From assembly GCF_023156245.1 (NCBI RefSeq), contig NZ_JAKZAH010000017.1, positions 29,574-93,573 of the forward strand: 64,000 bases of DNA, in the 5' to 3' direction. The stretch comes from Marinobacter bryozoorum. Lineage in GTDB: Bacteria > Pseudomonadota > Gammaproteobacteria > Pseudomonadales > Oleiphilaceae. This document shows positions 46,744-56,466 of the stretch, one piece after another. A program made the position numbers and the translations under genes. Each line of letters opens with the position of its first letter. Within the stretch, counting starts at the first letter, position 1. Below the pieces are notes generated by a model, which did not search any database, had not been told where the DNA came from, and saw only the letters and a list, made by a program, of their open reading frames with translations.

Positions 46744-48900
46744 ATGTTCAATGAATTCGGACTGATCAGCCATGCCGCCGCCACCCTGGCATTCCTGCTG
46801 TTGGGCGGGCTGATCATTACCCGTTACCTGCGCCGGACGTCTGACCAGATGCTGCTGTTTTCAGCGTTACTGTCCACTTTGTGGGCGGGCTCGCTGGTGA
46901 GCCAGCAAGTCTGGGGAGAGCCCTCGTTCATCGCTCGCTACCTGCTGGAACTCCTGCGCGACGCAGGCTGGGTAATGGTTTTGCTGGCGCTGCTCAGAGC
47001 CGCCGACCGACAGATCCTGGCCGCTGGCCGAACCCGTCGGGTACTGGGCTTGTTCACCTTTGCCGTGATTTTCGTGTTGTTCACGCTGGCTGCACTGGAA
47101 GCCCTTCTGTCCATTCCCCTTGTCAGCGGCAAGCTCAAGATCGTCGGCCAGATTGCCCTTTCCCTGCTGGGTATCTGCCTGGTGGAGCAGATCTGGCGCA
47201 ACTCCCTGCAGTCGAGTCGCTCAAGCATTCGGTACCTGTGTATCGGCATACTGACGCTGTTCGCCTACGACTTCTTCATGTATACAGACGCGCTGCTTTT
47301 CGGGCAGATCTCCAGCGGCTTCTGGGATGCCCGGGGCATGGTGAACGCGCTGATTGTGCCCCTGCTGGGCATCACCATGATGAACACGCGCAAGCAGCCA
47401 GTAGAATTCCAGCTCTCCCGGAACGCCATGTTCCATGTCAGTGCACTTGTTTTCGCCGGTATCTACCTTCTGTTTGCCGCTGCCGGGGGCTACTACGTGC
47501 GGGTGCTCGGGGGGGACTGGGGGGATGCCCTGCAGATCCTGTTTATCACTGGCGCACTGGCCTTCCTCGGCCTCCTGCTCACCTCCCGACGGTTCCGTGC
47601 CCGGCTGATGGTCTTCATCAGCCAGAACTTCTTCGACTATAAATATGACTACCGGGAAGAATGGCTGAAGATGACCCGGGAACTGGCCAATCTCAGTGAC
47701 CGCCCCCCCCTGCCGGAACGGATCATCCGTATCCTCGCGGGGCTGGTAGAAAGCACTTCCGGAGCGCTCTGGGTACGGGACGAAGATGGCAACTTCATGT
47801 TGCAGAATGTCGTCAACCTGGAGCAACCGCGTTTTACCAGTATCGACGGCACCTGCGAGCTGACCCGCTTTTTCAGCGACCGGGAATGGATCATCGACAT
47901 GGACGAATATCGCAACGACCCGGTGCGTTACAACCTGCTGGAAATCCCTGATCCGATCCTGAAGTTCGAGCACGGATGGTTGCTGATCCCCATGTACCTG
48001 GGTAATGAACTTTACGCCATTACGCTTGTGGGCCGCCCCAATGCGCGGGTAGAGCTTAACTGGGAGAACTTTGACCTGGTCCGGGTCGTCGCCCGGCAGA
48101 CCTGTAACCTGCTGGCCCAGGCCGACGCCCAGAACCGGCTGTCACGGGCCATGCAGTTCGAGGCGGTGAGCAAGGCATCCGCCTTCATGGTTCATGACCT
48201 GAAAACATTGATTGCCCAGCTCTCGCTACTGGTCCGAAACTCCGCGCACCATCGCGATAACCCTGCGTTTATCGATGACATGATCAGTACCACGGACCAC
48301 GCGGTACAAAAAATGTCCAACCTGGTGGACCACATCCGCAAGCCTGCCCAGGGCCACGGTGAACAGAGTCCACTGAACCTGCATCAGATGATCCGGAACC
48401 TCGCCGCCCACTATGCTCGCAACCACCCGCGACCCAGGGTTCTGGGACCTTCAGACCCGGTCATGGTGCAGGCAGACCAGGACCAGCTATGGAGCGTACT
48501 GGGCCACCTGATACAGAACGCCCAGGATGCCACGCCACCAGATGGCGAAGTCACCCTCACCCTCAAGGCGTCCGCCGATCACGTGGTATTGTTCATCCAG
48601 GATACCGGCTCCGGTATGAGTGAAGAGTTCATTCGCATGCACCTGTTCAAGCCCTTTGAGAGCACGAAGGGGCTGACAGGCATGGGCATCGGTGCCTACC
48701 AGGCCCGGGAATATATCCGTCAGCTCGGCGGCAACATTGATGTAACCAGTGAACCCGGCATGGGCTCCTGCTTCTCGGTGCTGCTGCCTACGGTGAAGCC
48801 GGCGCCCCGGGCCGGGACAACCGGGAAAGAGCAGAAGGACATTGTCGAGCCGCAGGCGCAGCCATTGCCGGGCCAGGCTGGGCGATTGCATTCCTCCTGA
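46744..48900 (+). CDS. prsK: PrsK-type sensor histidine kinase
   Basis: A 718-residue kinase with 7-9 N-terminal membrane segments (about 1-280), a GAF domain (about 310-460) and the transmitter: H-box FMVHDLKTLIAQL (phospho-His), N-box HLIQNAQDATPPDG, G1 FIQDTGSGMS and G2 GMGIGAYQAREYI. This architecture is the PEP-CTERM-associated PrsK family, which partners PrsR. ATG 46744 is preferred to GTG 46735 because AGGAT lies 9 bp upstream. No exosortase or PEP-CTERM gene is visible; stimulus unknown. Confidence 0.9.
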   Translation: MFNEFGLISHAAATLAFLLLGGLIITRYLRRTSDQMLLFSALLSTLWAGSLVSQQVWGEPSFIARYLLELLRDAGWVMVLLALLRAADRQILAAGRTRRVLGLFTFAVIFVLFTLAALEALLSIPLVSGKLKIVGQIALSLLGICLVEQIWRNSLQSSRSSIRYLCIGILTLFAYDFFMYTDALLFGQISSGFWDARGMVNALIVPLLGITMMNTRKQPVEFQLSRNAMFHVSALVFAGIYLLFAAAGGYYVRVLGGDWGDALQILFITGALAFLGLLLTSRRFRARLMVFISQNFFDYKYDYREEWLKMTRELANLSDRPPLPERIIRILAGLVESTSGALWVRDEDGNFMLQNVVNLEQPRFTSIDGTCELTRFFSDREWIIDMDEYRNDPVRYNLLEIPDPILKFEHGWLLIPMYLGNELYAITLVGRPNARVELNWENFDLVRVVARQTCNLLAQADAQNRLSRAMQFEAVSKASAFMVHDLKTLIAQLSLLVRNSAHHRDNPAFIDDMISTTDHAVQKMSNLVDHIRKPAQGHGEQSPLNLHQMIRNLAAHYARNHPRPRVLGPSDPVMVQADQDQLWSVLGHLIQNAQDATPPDGEVTLTLKASADHVVLFIQDTGSGMSEEFIRMHLFKPFESTKGLTGMGIGAYQAREYIRQLGGNIDVTSEPGMGSCFSVLLPTVKPAPRAGTTGKEQKDIVEPQAQPLPGQAGRLHSS

Positions 48901-48974
48901 ATACAGTCGACACTTACCACAGGCCGAGGGCGGTCAAGTAAGTCATGTCAACAGGGAAAAGGACTTGAGTTGTT

Positions 48975-50348
48975 GTGAACAAGCGATTGCTGATAGTTGA
49001 AGACGATCCGGGCCTCCAGAGTCAGATGCGCTGGTGTTTCAGCAGCGACCTGGAAGTCGATGTAGCCGCCGACCGCGCCAGTGCCCTGGCCAGCCTGCGC
49101 CGTAATGACCCCCAGGTGGTGACCCTTGACCTGGGCCTGCCCCCGGATCCGGGCGGTGCCTCCGAGGGTTTTGCGCTGCTTGACGATATCCTCCGCCTTT
49201 CCCCCATGGTAAAGGTCATCGTGGTCACCGGCCGCGAAGACAAGGAAAACGCCGTCAAAGCCATCGGCATGGGTGCCTCGGACTTCTACCAGAAACCCCT
49301 GGACGCGGATATCCTCACCTTCGTGGTGAACCGGGCCTTCCGGCTGGCGGAGCTCGAAGAGGAGAACCGGGAACTTGCCAGCCGGAGTAATGGCACCAAT
49401 ATCAAAGGGATTGTCGCCGCGAGCCCACAGATGCTGTCGGTATGCCGCACCCTGGAAAAAGTCGCTCCTACGGATGTCACTACCCTGATCACCGGCGAAA
49501 CCGGTACCGGCAAGGAACTGCTGGCCCGGGCGTTACACGATCTCAGTCCGCGCTCTGACAAGCCCTTCGCCGCAATCAACTGTGCTGCCATTCCAGAGAA
49601 CCTGCTGGAAAGCGAGCTGTTCGGCTACGAAAAAGGCGCCTTTACCGGGGCCACCCAGAGCAAGAAGGGCAAGATCGAGAGCGCCAATGGCGGCACCCTG
49701 TTCCTGGATGAAATAGGCGACATGCCCATGGCACTCCAGGCCAAGTTGCTGCGCTTCCTGCAAGAGCGTTCCGTGGACCGGGTGGGCAGCGTCAGGCCCG
49801 TGGATGTGGACGTACGTGTGGTCTGTGCCACCCACCAGGACGTGCGTCAGTTAATCGATGCCGGCGAGTTCCGGGAAGACCTGTACTACCGGATCAGCGA
49901 GATCACACTGGATGTGCCGGCACTGCGGGACCGCCAGGGCGACCCGTTGGTCATCGCCCGCTCCCTGCTGCAGACCCTTTCCCGTCAGCTGGACCGGCCC
50001 AACCTGTCGTTCAGTGACGATGCAGTGCGGGCCATTAACAGTTATCCCTGGCCGGGCAACGTCCGTGAAATGATCAACAAGGTCAAACGGGCCACTATTA
50101 TGGCCGAGGGCAAGCGGGTGACCGCCGGTGACCTGGAGCTCGTTGATGACTGCGAACCGACGGATAACCAGCTCAACCTCCGCCAGGTTCGGGAAATCGC
50201 CGAGCGCAATGCCATCCTGCAGGCCCTCAAAACCACCGGGTTCAACATGGCGCAGGCCTCCCGACTACTGGGCATTACCCGACCGACCCTCTACAACCTG
50301 ACTGACAAGTATCGTATCGATACCTCGACGGAACCGGCCCAGGCCTGA
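48975..50348 (+). CDS. prsR: PrsR-type sigma-54-dependent response regulator
   Basis: A 457-residue NtrC-class regulator: receiver domain (Asp52 in TLDLGLPP, with DD at 10-11 and Lys in YQKPLD), AAA+ domain (Walker A GETGTGKELLA, GAFTGA loop contacting sigma-54, Walker B GGTLFLDEIGDMP) and a C-terminal Fis-type HTH (NMAQASRLLGITRPTLYNL). GTG start at 48975. With PrsK it should activate -24/-12 promoters, in other bacteria those for exopolysaccharide genes. Confidence 0.92.
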   Translation: MNKRLLIVEDDPGLQSQMRWCFSSDLEVDVAADRASALASLRRNDPQVVTLDLGLPPDPGGASEGFALLDDILRLSPMVKVIVVTGREDKENAVKAIGMGASDFYQKPLDADILTFVVNRAFRLAELEEENRELASRSNGTNIKGIVAASPQMLSVCRTLEKVAPTDVTTLITGETGTGKELLARALHDLSPRSDKPFAAINCAAIPENLLESELFGYEKGAFTGATQSKKGKIESANGGTLFLDEIGDMPMALQAKLLRFLQERSVDRVGSVRPVDVDVRVVCATHQDVRQLIDAGEFREDLYYRISEITLDVPALRDRQGDPLVIARSLLQTLSRQLDRPNLSFSDDAVRAINSYPWPGNVREMINKVKRATIMAEGKRVTAGDLELVDDCEPTDNQLNLRQVREIAERNAILQALKTTGFNMAQASRLLGITRPTLYNLTDKYRIDTSTEPAQA

Positions 50349-50378
50349 ACCCGGGCCGCTGAGGCCTTCTGCGTAAGG

Positions 50379-51863
50379 TCAGATCACAAAGTGCTCCATA
50401 AACCGGTGCACAGGCGTTTCCTCGAGTGTCTGCTGATGGTCGCAGAGAGCCAGGATCTGCTCACAGGTTTGTGACGGGAAGCGTGTGGCCAGGTTGGTAC
50501 GGAATTTTTCTACCAGTAACGGCAGCCCCTCGTTCCTGCGCCGGCGGTGCCCTATCGGGTATTCCACGGCTACTCGCTCGGTGGAACTGCCATCCTTGAA
50601 GAAGACCTGGATAGCGTTGGCAATGGAGCGCTTGTCCGGCTCCAGGTATTCCCGGGTGTACCGTTCGTCTTCGATCACTTCCATCTTGTCCCGGATCTCG
50701 TCGATGACCGGGTGGGTTTCATGGAAGCGATCCTCGTAGTGTTCCGCATTCAGCTCGCCAAAAATCAGCGGCACGGCGGCCATATACTGGAGGCAATGAT
50801 CCCGGTCGGCGGCGTTGGCCAGTTTGCCCTGCTTGGAAATGATACGAATGGCAGACTCATGGGTCACCAGTTCAATGCGGTCGATCTCGTCCAGCCGGGC
50901 CCGTACCTGGGGGTGCAACTGCACAGCAGCTTCCGCCGCGGTCTGTGCGTGGAACTCCGCCGGGAAGGAGATCTTGAACAGTATATTCTCCATCACATAG
51001 CTGCCAAACGGTTGCGGTAGCGAGAACTTCCTCTGATCCTCGGGCTTGATGGCCTGGTCCCGGTTGGTCTTGCTGAACAGGACATCATAGAAGCCCCACT
51101 GGGGCGCGGTGAGTACACCAGGTATGCCCATTTCCCCTCTCAGGGCGATATCCGAGAGCCTTACGGCCCGGGAAGTGGCGTCCCCGGCGGCCCAGGATTT
51201 TCGTGAGCCCGCATTGGGGGCATGGCGATAGGTACGAAGTGCCTGGCCGTCTGCCCAGGCATGGGACAACGCCGACAGCAGCTGGTCCCGGTCAGCCCCC
51301 ATCAGCCAGGCCGTCACGGCAGTGGACGCGACCTTGACCAGCACCACATGGTCCAGCCCGACCCGGTTAAAGGAGTTCTCCAGTGCCAGCACACCCTGGA
51401 TTTCATGGGCCTTGACCATGGCTTCCAGCACCGTTTTCATAGTCAAAGGTGCTTCACCGTTGGCCACTCGCCGGCGAGAAAGGTGATCCGCCACCGCCAG
51501 GATGCCACCCAGGTTATCAGAGGGGTGACCCCACTCCGCCGCCAGCCAGGTGTCGTTATAGTCCAGCCACCGCACGATACAGCCGATATCCCAGGCAGCC
51601 TTGACCGGGTCCAGCTCGAAAGACGTACCAGGCACCCTGGCACCATGGGGTACCAACGTACCCTGGACCAGCGGCCCTAGGTGTTTGGTGCATTCCGGGA
51701 AACGAAGTGCCAGCAGTCCACACCCCAGGGTATCCATCAGGCAATAGCGGGCTGTGGTCCAGGCTTCCTCGCTATCGATGGGGGTCTCCAGCACATAGTC
51801 TGCAATAGACTTGATCACATCGTCATAGTCCGGGCGGACATTCTGGTCGGCGTTGGCGTTCAT
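50379..51863 (-). CDS. prpD: 2-methylcitrate dehydratase
   Basis: MmgE/PrpD family, 494 residues (E. coli PrpD 483), dehydrating 2-methylcitrate in propionate oxidation. Near-identity to E. coli in [40 protein letters not shown] and [11 protein letters not shown] supports PrpD rather than a distant MmgE. prpB, prpC, acnD and prpF are not adjacent, so the gene stands alone here. A 12-bp palindrome lies 27 bp upstream. Convergent with prsR. Confidence 0.93.
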   Translation of the reverse strand: MNANADQNVRPDYDDVIKSIADYVLETPIDSEEAWTTARYCLMDTLGCGLLALRFPECTKHLGPLVQGTLVPHGARVPGTSFELDPVKAAWDIGCIVRWLDYNDTWLAAEWGHPSDNLGGILAVADHLSRRRVANGEAPLTMKTVLEAMVKAHEIQGVLALENSFNRVGLDHVVLVKVASTAVTAWLMGADRDQLLSALSHAWADGQALRTYRHAPNAGSRKSWAAGDATSRAVRLSDIALRGEMGIPGVLTAPQWGFYDVLFSKTNRDQAIKPEDQRKFSLPQPFGSYVMENILFKISFPAEFHAQTAAEAAVQLHPQVRARLDEIDRIELVTHESAIRIISKQGKLANAADRDHCLQYMAAVPLIFGELNAEHYEDRFHETHPVIDEIRDKMEVIEDERYTREYLEPDKRSIANAIQVFFKDGSSTERVAVEYPIGHRRRRNEGLPLLVEKFRTNLATRFPSQTCEQILALCDHQQTLEETPVHRFMEHFVI

Positions 51864-51889
51864 GGGACCTCCTCAATTTCGGATAACAG

Positions 51890-51909
51890 CCATGATCATG
51901 GATCATGGC
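51890..51909. promoter_or_regulatory. palindromic operator candidate upstream of prpD
   Basis: CCATGATCATGG is a perfect 12-bp palindrome, and the second half is repeated as ATGGATCATGG, making overlapping dyads just upstream of the prpD ribosome site (AGGAGG-like). Likely repressor target; regulator not identified. Confidence 0.4.
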
Positions 51910-52012
51910 CCGATTCCGATCAGTCTAGACTATGGGAGGGCCACCTGATCAACCGGCGGGGGTCATGGAGGGCATAGCAGGCCCTGAACACCAGGGCCGT
52001 GAATGAGTGAGG

Positions 52013-52726
52013 TCAGTTGCTGGCCAGGCGATAACGTTCATGGAGAATACCGACCCGCTCCACATAGGCCCGGGTTTCTGCATAGGGGGGAATACCATTG
52101 TGCCGCCGGACGGCCCCCGGGCCCGCGTTATAGGCAGCGGTCGCCAGGCGGACATCACCATTGTGGAGCTCAATCATGCGGGCAAGGTAGTTAACCCCAC
52201 CGCGAATGTTCTGGCCAGCGTCCAGGGCGTTGGTGACGCCGACCTCCTGTGCCGTTCCAGGCATCAGCTGCATCAAGCCCTGCGCCCCCTTGGAGGAAAC
52301 CGCCTGTGGATTGAACGCACTCTCGGCGTGGATCACAGCGCGAACCAGGGCCGGGTCGATGCTGAACTCCTGCGCAGTGGTATTGATTTCGTCGTCATAA
52401 CGCCCCGTAAACAGCGGGGTGCGTTGCCAGTTCACTTGCGAGTCCGGCCTGCATGCGTAGCATTCGAAACGAATGACATCAAAGGCTGCCCGGGACGGCC
52501 GCGCCTCGCTGAACGTCACTACCCCGTTCTCGTCCTTGTACTTATAAACCGTTTCCCGGCCGGTGCTGGCCAGGGCCTTGCGGCCTGCGGGGGCATTGGT
52601 GTACTCAACCCGGCCGTCTGGATGAACAATGCGGCGCACCGTATCAGCCGATACCGCGGGCGCGGCCAGCACAACGGGTAACAGACACAGCAGTATGTTG
52701 ATCAGCAAATGGACGGGGCGCCCCAT
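52013..52726 (-). CDS. lytic transglycosylase with N-terminal DUF4124
   Basis: A 237-residue exported protein: signal peptide (1-27, AVSADT), DUF4124-like strand repeats (RRIVHPDGRVEYTNAP, YKYKDENGVVTFSEARP) and a C-terminal SLT goose-lysozyme fold with catalytic Glu in AVIHAESAFNP, then GAQGLMQLMPGTA and TAAYNAGPGAV. Cleaves peptidoglycan, probably in the periplasm. No membrane anchor. Transcribed away from the host-attachment family gene. Confidence 0.92.
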   Translation of the reverse strand: MGRPVHLLINILLCLLPVVLAAPAVSADTVRRIVHPDGRVEYTNAPAGRKALASTGRETVYKYKDENGVVTFSEARPSRAAFDVIRFECYACRPDSQVNWQRTPLFTGRYDDEINTTAQEFSIDPALVRAVIHAESAFNPQAVSSKGAQGLMQLMPGTAQEVGVTNALDAGQNIRGGVNYLARMIELHNGDVRLATAAYNAGPGAVRRHNGIPPYAETRAYVERVGILHERYRLASN

Positions 52727-53035
52727 CTACACCTCTTGGCAATCGTCGCGAACACACCTGAACAGCCCGACCGGACCATTCCCGGCCAACGCGGCCGGAA
52801 GGTTAAGGAAATGATAGCAAAATCACCCCGATGAAACCGGAACCTGACAACATTTCGGAATGTCGGAAAAGGCATTGAGCCCGCGGAAATTAAGGCTCGC
52901 TAACCCATTGAGTCCTTGAAAACCGGAAAATGGCAGTAAAGGTTAACCAACAGGCCCACAAAAATCGCCGGAATCATCCATACTCAGAATGGAAGGGTTC
53001 CAGTGATTACCTATCCCGAAACCTTGGAGGACACC
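52727..53035. other. 309-bp divergent intergenic region
   Basis: Between two divergent genes. AT-richer from about 52800; I see no convincing ORF, tRNA or terminator. GGAGG at 53025-53029 is the ribosome site of the downstream gene. Promoters for both genes must lie here, but I cannot place them with confidence. Confidence 0.6.
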
Positions 53036-53461
53036 ATGGAAAAGATCTGGATTCTGGTCGCAGACAGTGCTAATGCACGGATTCTGGCAACCACCGCCCG
53101 CACGGCCATGCCTACCGAAGTGAAGCGCCTGGAACACCCGGAAGGCCGGCTGAAGGAAAGCGAACTGGTGACGGACCAGCCGGGCCGGTCCCGGGAGAGT
53201 CGCGGCCAGGGCCACGCCATGCAGGAAGCGAGCGCCACCGAGCATGAGGAAATGCTGTTTGCCGGCGAAATTGTCCAGACCCTTGACAAGGCCCGACAGC
53301 AAGGCAAGTTTGAAAGCCTGATCCTGGTGGCGCCACCCCGCTTTCTGGGCATGATCCGTCAGAAGCTCAACGGCCCCCTTGAGAAGGCCGTGATCCAGAG
53401 CGTGGACAAGAACCTGGTGGCGGAGGACGAAGCCACCATCCACCAGAATATCTACCACTGA
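53036..53461 (+). CDS. host-attachment family protein (PF10116-like)
   Basis: A 141-residue cytoplasmic protein. WILVADSANARIL near the N-terminus, the SRGQGHAMQEASATEHEE region and LILVAPPRFLGMIRQKL are the family's pattern, related to archaeal release-factor-like folds; the name comes from an Agrobacterium attachment phenotype and the molecular role is uncertain. ATG 53036 has GGAGG at 6 bp; an upstream ATG at 53003 is rejected. It ends 1 bp before the end of the convergent DUF2855 gene. Confidence 0.85.
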   Translation: MEKIWILVADSANARILATTARTAMPTEVKRLEHPEGRLKESELVTDQPGRSRESRGQGHAMQEASATEHEEMLFAGEIVQTLDKARQQGKFESLILVAPPRFLGMIRQKLNGPLEKAVIQSVDKNLVAEDEATIHQNIYH

Positions 53462-53462
53462 T

Positions 53463-54566
53463 TCAGAGTTTCACAACATGCCCGTCGGCCGGGTCCACGT
53501 CTCCGTTAACCAGTGAACGGACAAGGGCCTGGGCCGACGCCAGCCCGTCGTGTTCCTGCACGCGAATCCACGGCGAATCAGCCTGTTTGACCCGGTCGAT
53601 AAAGGCCAACTGGGCCTTGTTGAATCGGCGGGTGACCTCAGCCGGGCCCCAGTCAGCATTGCGCTTGCGGATCTGGTCCGGTGCGAAGTAACGCTTCGGG
53701 GCAGGCCCCGGCAGGGTCCATTCAGTTTCACTGATATGTTCGTGGTTGTGGGCAGAACCGGCGTAGCAGTTATGGACCAGGCTGCCGGGCATGTGCCGGT
53801 GGATCGTCTCACGCACCGCATCGTTACCGGAAAAATCCACGTAGAGCGTCGGCACGTCCGGGTCCAGGGCTTTGATATCGTCGTAGTTCACCACCCGGTC
53901 ATAGCAACCGAGGCCCTCGACAAAACCAATATTGGCCGATGAGGTCAGGCCGACAACCTCCAGGTCATCACGGTCTTGCAGGCAGAAAACCGTGCCATAG
54001 GCGGTTTTGCTGGACGCGCTTGAAACCAGGATCCGCTTCGCGCCGAAGAAGGCGTTGTCTTCCAGGAAGTCGGCCAGCATGAACGACGTAATGAACAACG
54101 GGCGCAACAGCATCTGGTAGTTTTCATTCTCCGGCCGGTAGGCAGCGTCTGTCCCGGTGCGCTGATACTGGTTATAGGCAGAGACCAGTTCAAGCCGGTG
54201 GCTGGCACCATCATAGAAGCCCCGCTCGGTGACCCGGACAGGCTCTACCACCAGGTGTGTCGCCAGCGGCCAGAACCCGTAGAAACGTTCACCGGGCTCT
54301 ACTCCCTCTACGGTGCTCTCTTCTACCTCGGCGAAGCCCCAGGCTGGCATCTGGCCCCAACCTGCATCGCTGACCGGGAAAAAGTCCCAGTAACGCAGGT
54401 GGGGCGTATGGCCGAAAGCAGCGTAGGTAATGTTATTGGCCGTGAGTGCCACGCGATCGATACGCATGCGGGCCTGGCCCTCGGTCAGGGCGCCGGAATC
54501 GTTGGTTTCCAGGCGGGACTTTGCCAGGTTGCCCTGGTCCGTCAACAGTCGGGTAAACTCGGTCAT
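53463..54566 (-). CDS. DUF2855 family protein
   Basis: About 367 residues with a medium-chain-reductase-like feel (RILVSSASSKTAYGTVFCLQ followed by VVGLTSSANIGFVEGLGCYDRVVNYDD is a Rossmann-type cofactor segment). ATG 54566 with GAGGAA at 7 bp is chosen over longer frames. Function unknown; presumed oxidoreductase. Divergent from a TetR gene across 135 bp, so the TetR protein probably controls it. Confidence 0.83.
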   Translation of the reverse strand: MTEFTRLLTDQGNLAKSRLETNDSGALTEGQARMRIDRVALTANNITYAAFGHTPHLRYWDFFPVSDAGWGQMPAWGFAEVEESTVEGVEPGERFYGFWPLATHLVVEPVRVTERGFYDGASHRLELVSAYNQYQRTGTDAAYRPENENYQMLLRPLFITSFMLADFLEDNAFFGAKRILVSSASSKTAYGTVFCLQDRDDLEVVGLTSSANIGFVEGLGCYDRVVNYDDIKALDPDVPTLYVDFSGNDAVRETIHRHMPGSLVHNCYAGSAHNHEHISETEWTLPGPAPKRYFAPDQIRKRNADWGPAEVTRRFNKAQLAFIDRVKQADSPWIRVQEHDGLASAQALVRSLVNGDVDPADGHVVKL

Positions 54567-54701
54567 CTTATTGTTCCTCGGTTTCCTGATAATGGACGAA
54601 TAGGCAGGGCGTCCGCTTCCGGACGGAAACACCGGAATATGGGATACTGCCCGTAACACCCATTCTAACGATCACCAGCACAACCGTGGTTCGGAAACCC
54701 G

Positions 54702-55343
54702 ATGAGCAGACCATCGTCCTCTCAAAACCCGCGTACCAGGCCCCTCAAGCGCCCACGGCAAGCCCGTGCCCGCTTCACAGTGCAGGCCATCTACGATGCC
54801 TATGTTCGGATTTGGCAGCGGGACGGCTGGGAACAACTGACCACCCGCAAGGTAGCCCTGGAAACCGGCATCGCCATTGGCACCCTTTACGACTACTTTC
54901 CCAGCAAGGAGGCGCTGCACTCCGGCTACGTTCGCCACTGCATCGAGCAGATGATCCAGCATATCGATGAACAGGTCGTCGCCCCGGCAGGCCTGACCTG
55001 GCGCCAGCGTATCCACCTGTTGATTCATCACCTCGCCGGCCTGGCTGACGACAAGAACACCTGGTTCTCACCGGACATGATGTGGCTTGAGCCCGCAGTG
55101 GCGGATACCCGCCTCCAGCAGCGGGCCTACGACGAACTGCTTGCGGTCTGGCACCGGGTTATCGCTGCCTGCGACGACCTTACTCCCCGCCCGGCGGACA
55201 CCACCCTTGAAGCACTACATTTATCGGTATGGGGCGGCCGCCGGTATGGCCTGCAGGTAGAGCTTGACGATGAACGCCGCCGGGCCTGGGCCGCGGAGCT
55301 CGAACGGCTCTGCACGACAGCACTCGCACATAGCAACGAATAA
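54702..55343 (+). CDS. TetR-family transcriptional regulator
   Basis: A 213-residue TetR regulator: N-terminal three-helix DNA-binding domain (TVQAIYDAYVRIWQRDGWEQLTTRKVALETG, then IGTLYDYFPSKEAL) and a helical ligand domain (about 85-205). Ligand unknown. It faces DUF2855 across 135 bp containing a GTCCG-CTTC-CGGAC dyad (54611-54624) and lies upstream of the sulfate operon in the same direction, but an AT-rich promoter region separates it from sbp. Confidence 0.9.
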   Translation: MSRPSSSQNPRTRPLKRPRQARARFTVQAIYDAYVRIWQRDGWEQLTTRKVALETGIAIGTLYDYFPSKEALHSGYVRHCIEQMIQHIDEQVVAPAGLTWRQRIHLLIHHLAGLADDKNTWFSPDMMWLEPAVADTRLQQRAYDELLAVWHRVIAACDDLTPRPADTTLEALHLSVWGGRRYGLQVELDDERRRAWAAELERLCTTALAHSNE

Positions 55344-55360
55344 TCACTAGCCATATTCGT

Positions 55361-55420
55361 TACTGAGATATAAATATTATTTTTTAGACTTTTCGGTTTT
55401 TAATGCTATTTGTTACATTC
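55361..55420 (+). promoter_or_regulatory. AT-rich promoter/CysB-type control region of sbp
   Basis: A strikingly AT-rich stretch in otherwise GC-rich DNA, immediately upstream of sbp, with ATATTCG, TAAATATTATTTTTTA and TTTTTAATGCTATTTG tracts. CysB-dependent promoters have this character. Exact hexamers cannot be assigned. GGGAGGAA at 55445-55452 is a strong ribosome site. Confidence 0.45.
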
Positions 55421-55455
55421 CCCCGGACTTCATTACCGGATCCGGGAGGAACACC

Positions 55456-56457
55456 ATGAAAAACTGGCTGAAAGGTCTTGTTATTGGCGCCAGCCTGGCC
55501 AGCGCGCAGGGAGCAGTTGCTGCCGAACAGCAGCTACTCAATACCTCCTACGACATCGCCCGCGAACTGTTTGCGGCTTACAACGAGCACTTCCAGGAAT
55601 ACTGGCAGGAAAAAACCGGCAACACCGTCACCATTGACCAGTCCCATGCCGGCTCCTCCAAACAGGCCCAGGCCATTATCCAGGGCCTGAAGGCGGACGT
55701 TGCTACCTTCAACCAGGTGACCGACATCAACATCCTCCATGAGCGCGGCAACCTGATTCCGGAGAACTGGGCCGAGCGGCTGCCCAATAACAGCTCCCCC
55801 TACTACTCCACCATGGCCTTCCTGGTGCGCAAGGATAACCCGAAGAACATCCGGAACTGGGATGACCTGATTAAGGATGACGTCGAATTGGTGATGCCTA
55901 ACCCCAAAACCTCAGGCAACGCCCGCTACACCTACCTGGCGGCCCTTGGCTATGCCCAGGAAACCTTCGGCGATGACCAGGATAAGGTCGACCAGTTCCT
56001 TGCCGACCTGCTCGGTCAGGTAAAAGTTTTCGACAGCGGCGGCCGGGGTGCCACCACCACCTTTATAGAACGTGGTATCGGGGATGCCCTGCTCACCTTC
56101 GAGTCGGAGGTGCTGAACATTGCCGACCGCTATCCTGGCGAATACCAGGTTGTTACCCCGGAGGTGAGTTTCCTGGCTGAGTTCCCGGTCACCTGGATCG
56201 ATGAGTACATCGAACAAAACGATACCGAGGAACTCGCCAAGGCCTATCTGGAGCACCTGTACAGCGCGGAAGCGCAACGATTGCTGGCTGGCTTCAACTA
56301 CCGGGTTCACCACGAAGCGGTCAAATCCGACTTTGCGGACCGCTTCCCCGAAGTGAAACTGCTTCCAATTGACGAAATCGCGGGCAGCTGGGAAGAGGCT
56401 ATGGAAACCCACTTCGCCAGTGGTGGCAAGCTCGACCAGCTTCAGCGTCGTCGATAG
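55456..56457 (+). CDS. sbp: periplasmic sulfate-binding protein
   Basis: A 333-residue solute-binding protein: signal peptide (1-23, ending AVAAE), SYDIARELFAAYN, QSHAGSSKQAQAI (sulfate-contacting loop), MPNPKTSGNARYTYLAALGY and RGATTTFIERG, all characteristic of Sbp/CysP. Delivers sulfate to CysTWA, encoded directly downstream (9 bp to cysT). Probably induced under sulfur limitation through CysB. Confidence 0.96.
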   Translation: MKNWLKGLVIGASLASAQGAVAAEQQLLNTSYDIARELFAAYNEHFQEYWQEKTGNTVTIDQSHAGSSKQAQAIIQGLKADVATFNQVTDINILHERGNLIPENWAERLPNNSSPYYSTMAFLVRKDNPKNIRNWDDLIKDDVELVMPNPKTSGNARYTYLAALGYAQETFGDDQDKVDQFLADLLGQVKVFDSGGRGATTTFIERGIGDALLTFESEVLNIADRYPGEYQVVTPEVSFLAEFPVTWIDEYIEQNDTEELAKAYLEHLYSAEAQRLLAGFNYRVHHEAVKSDFADRFPEVKLLPIDEIAGSWEEAMETHFASGGKLDQLQRRR

Positions 56458-56466
56458 GAACGACTG

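Noticed and set aside
50341..50368. AGGCCT...AGGCCT dyad between prsR and prpD as a terminator
   Set aside because: No T tract on either strand and imperfect pairing; not enough to call.
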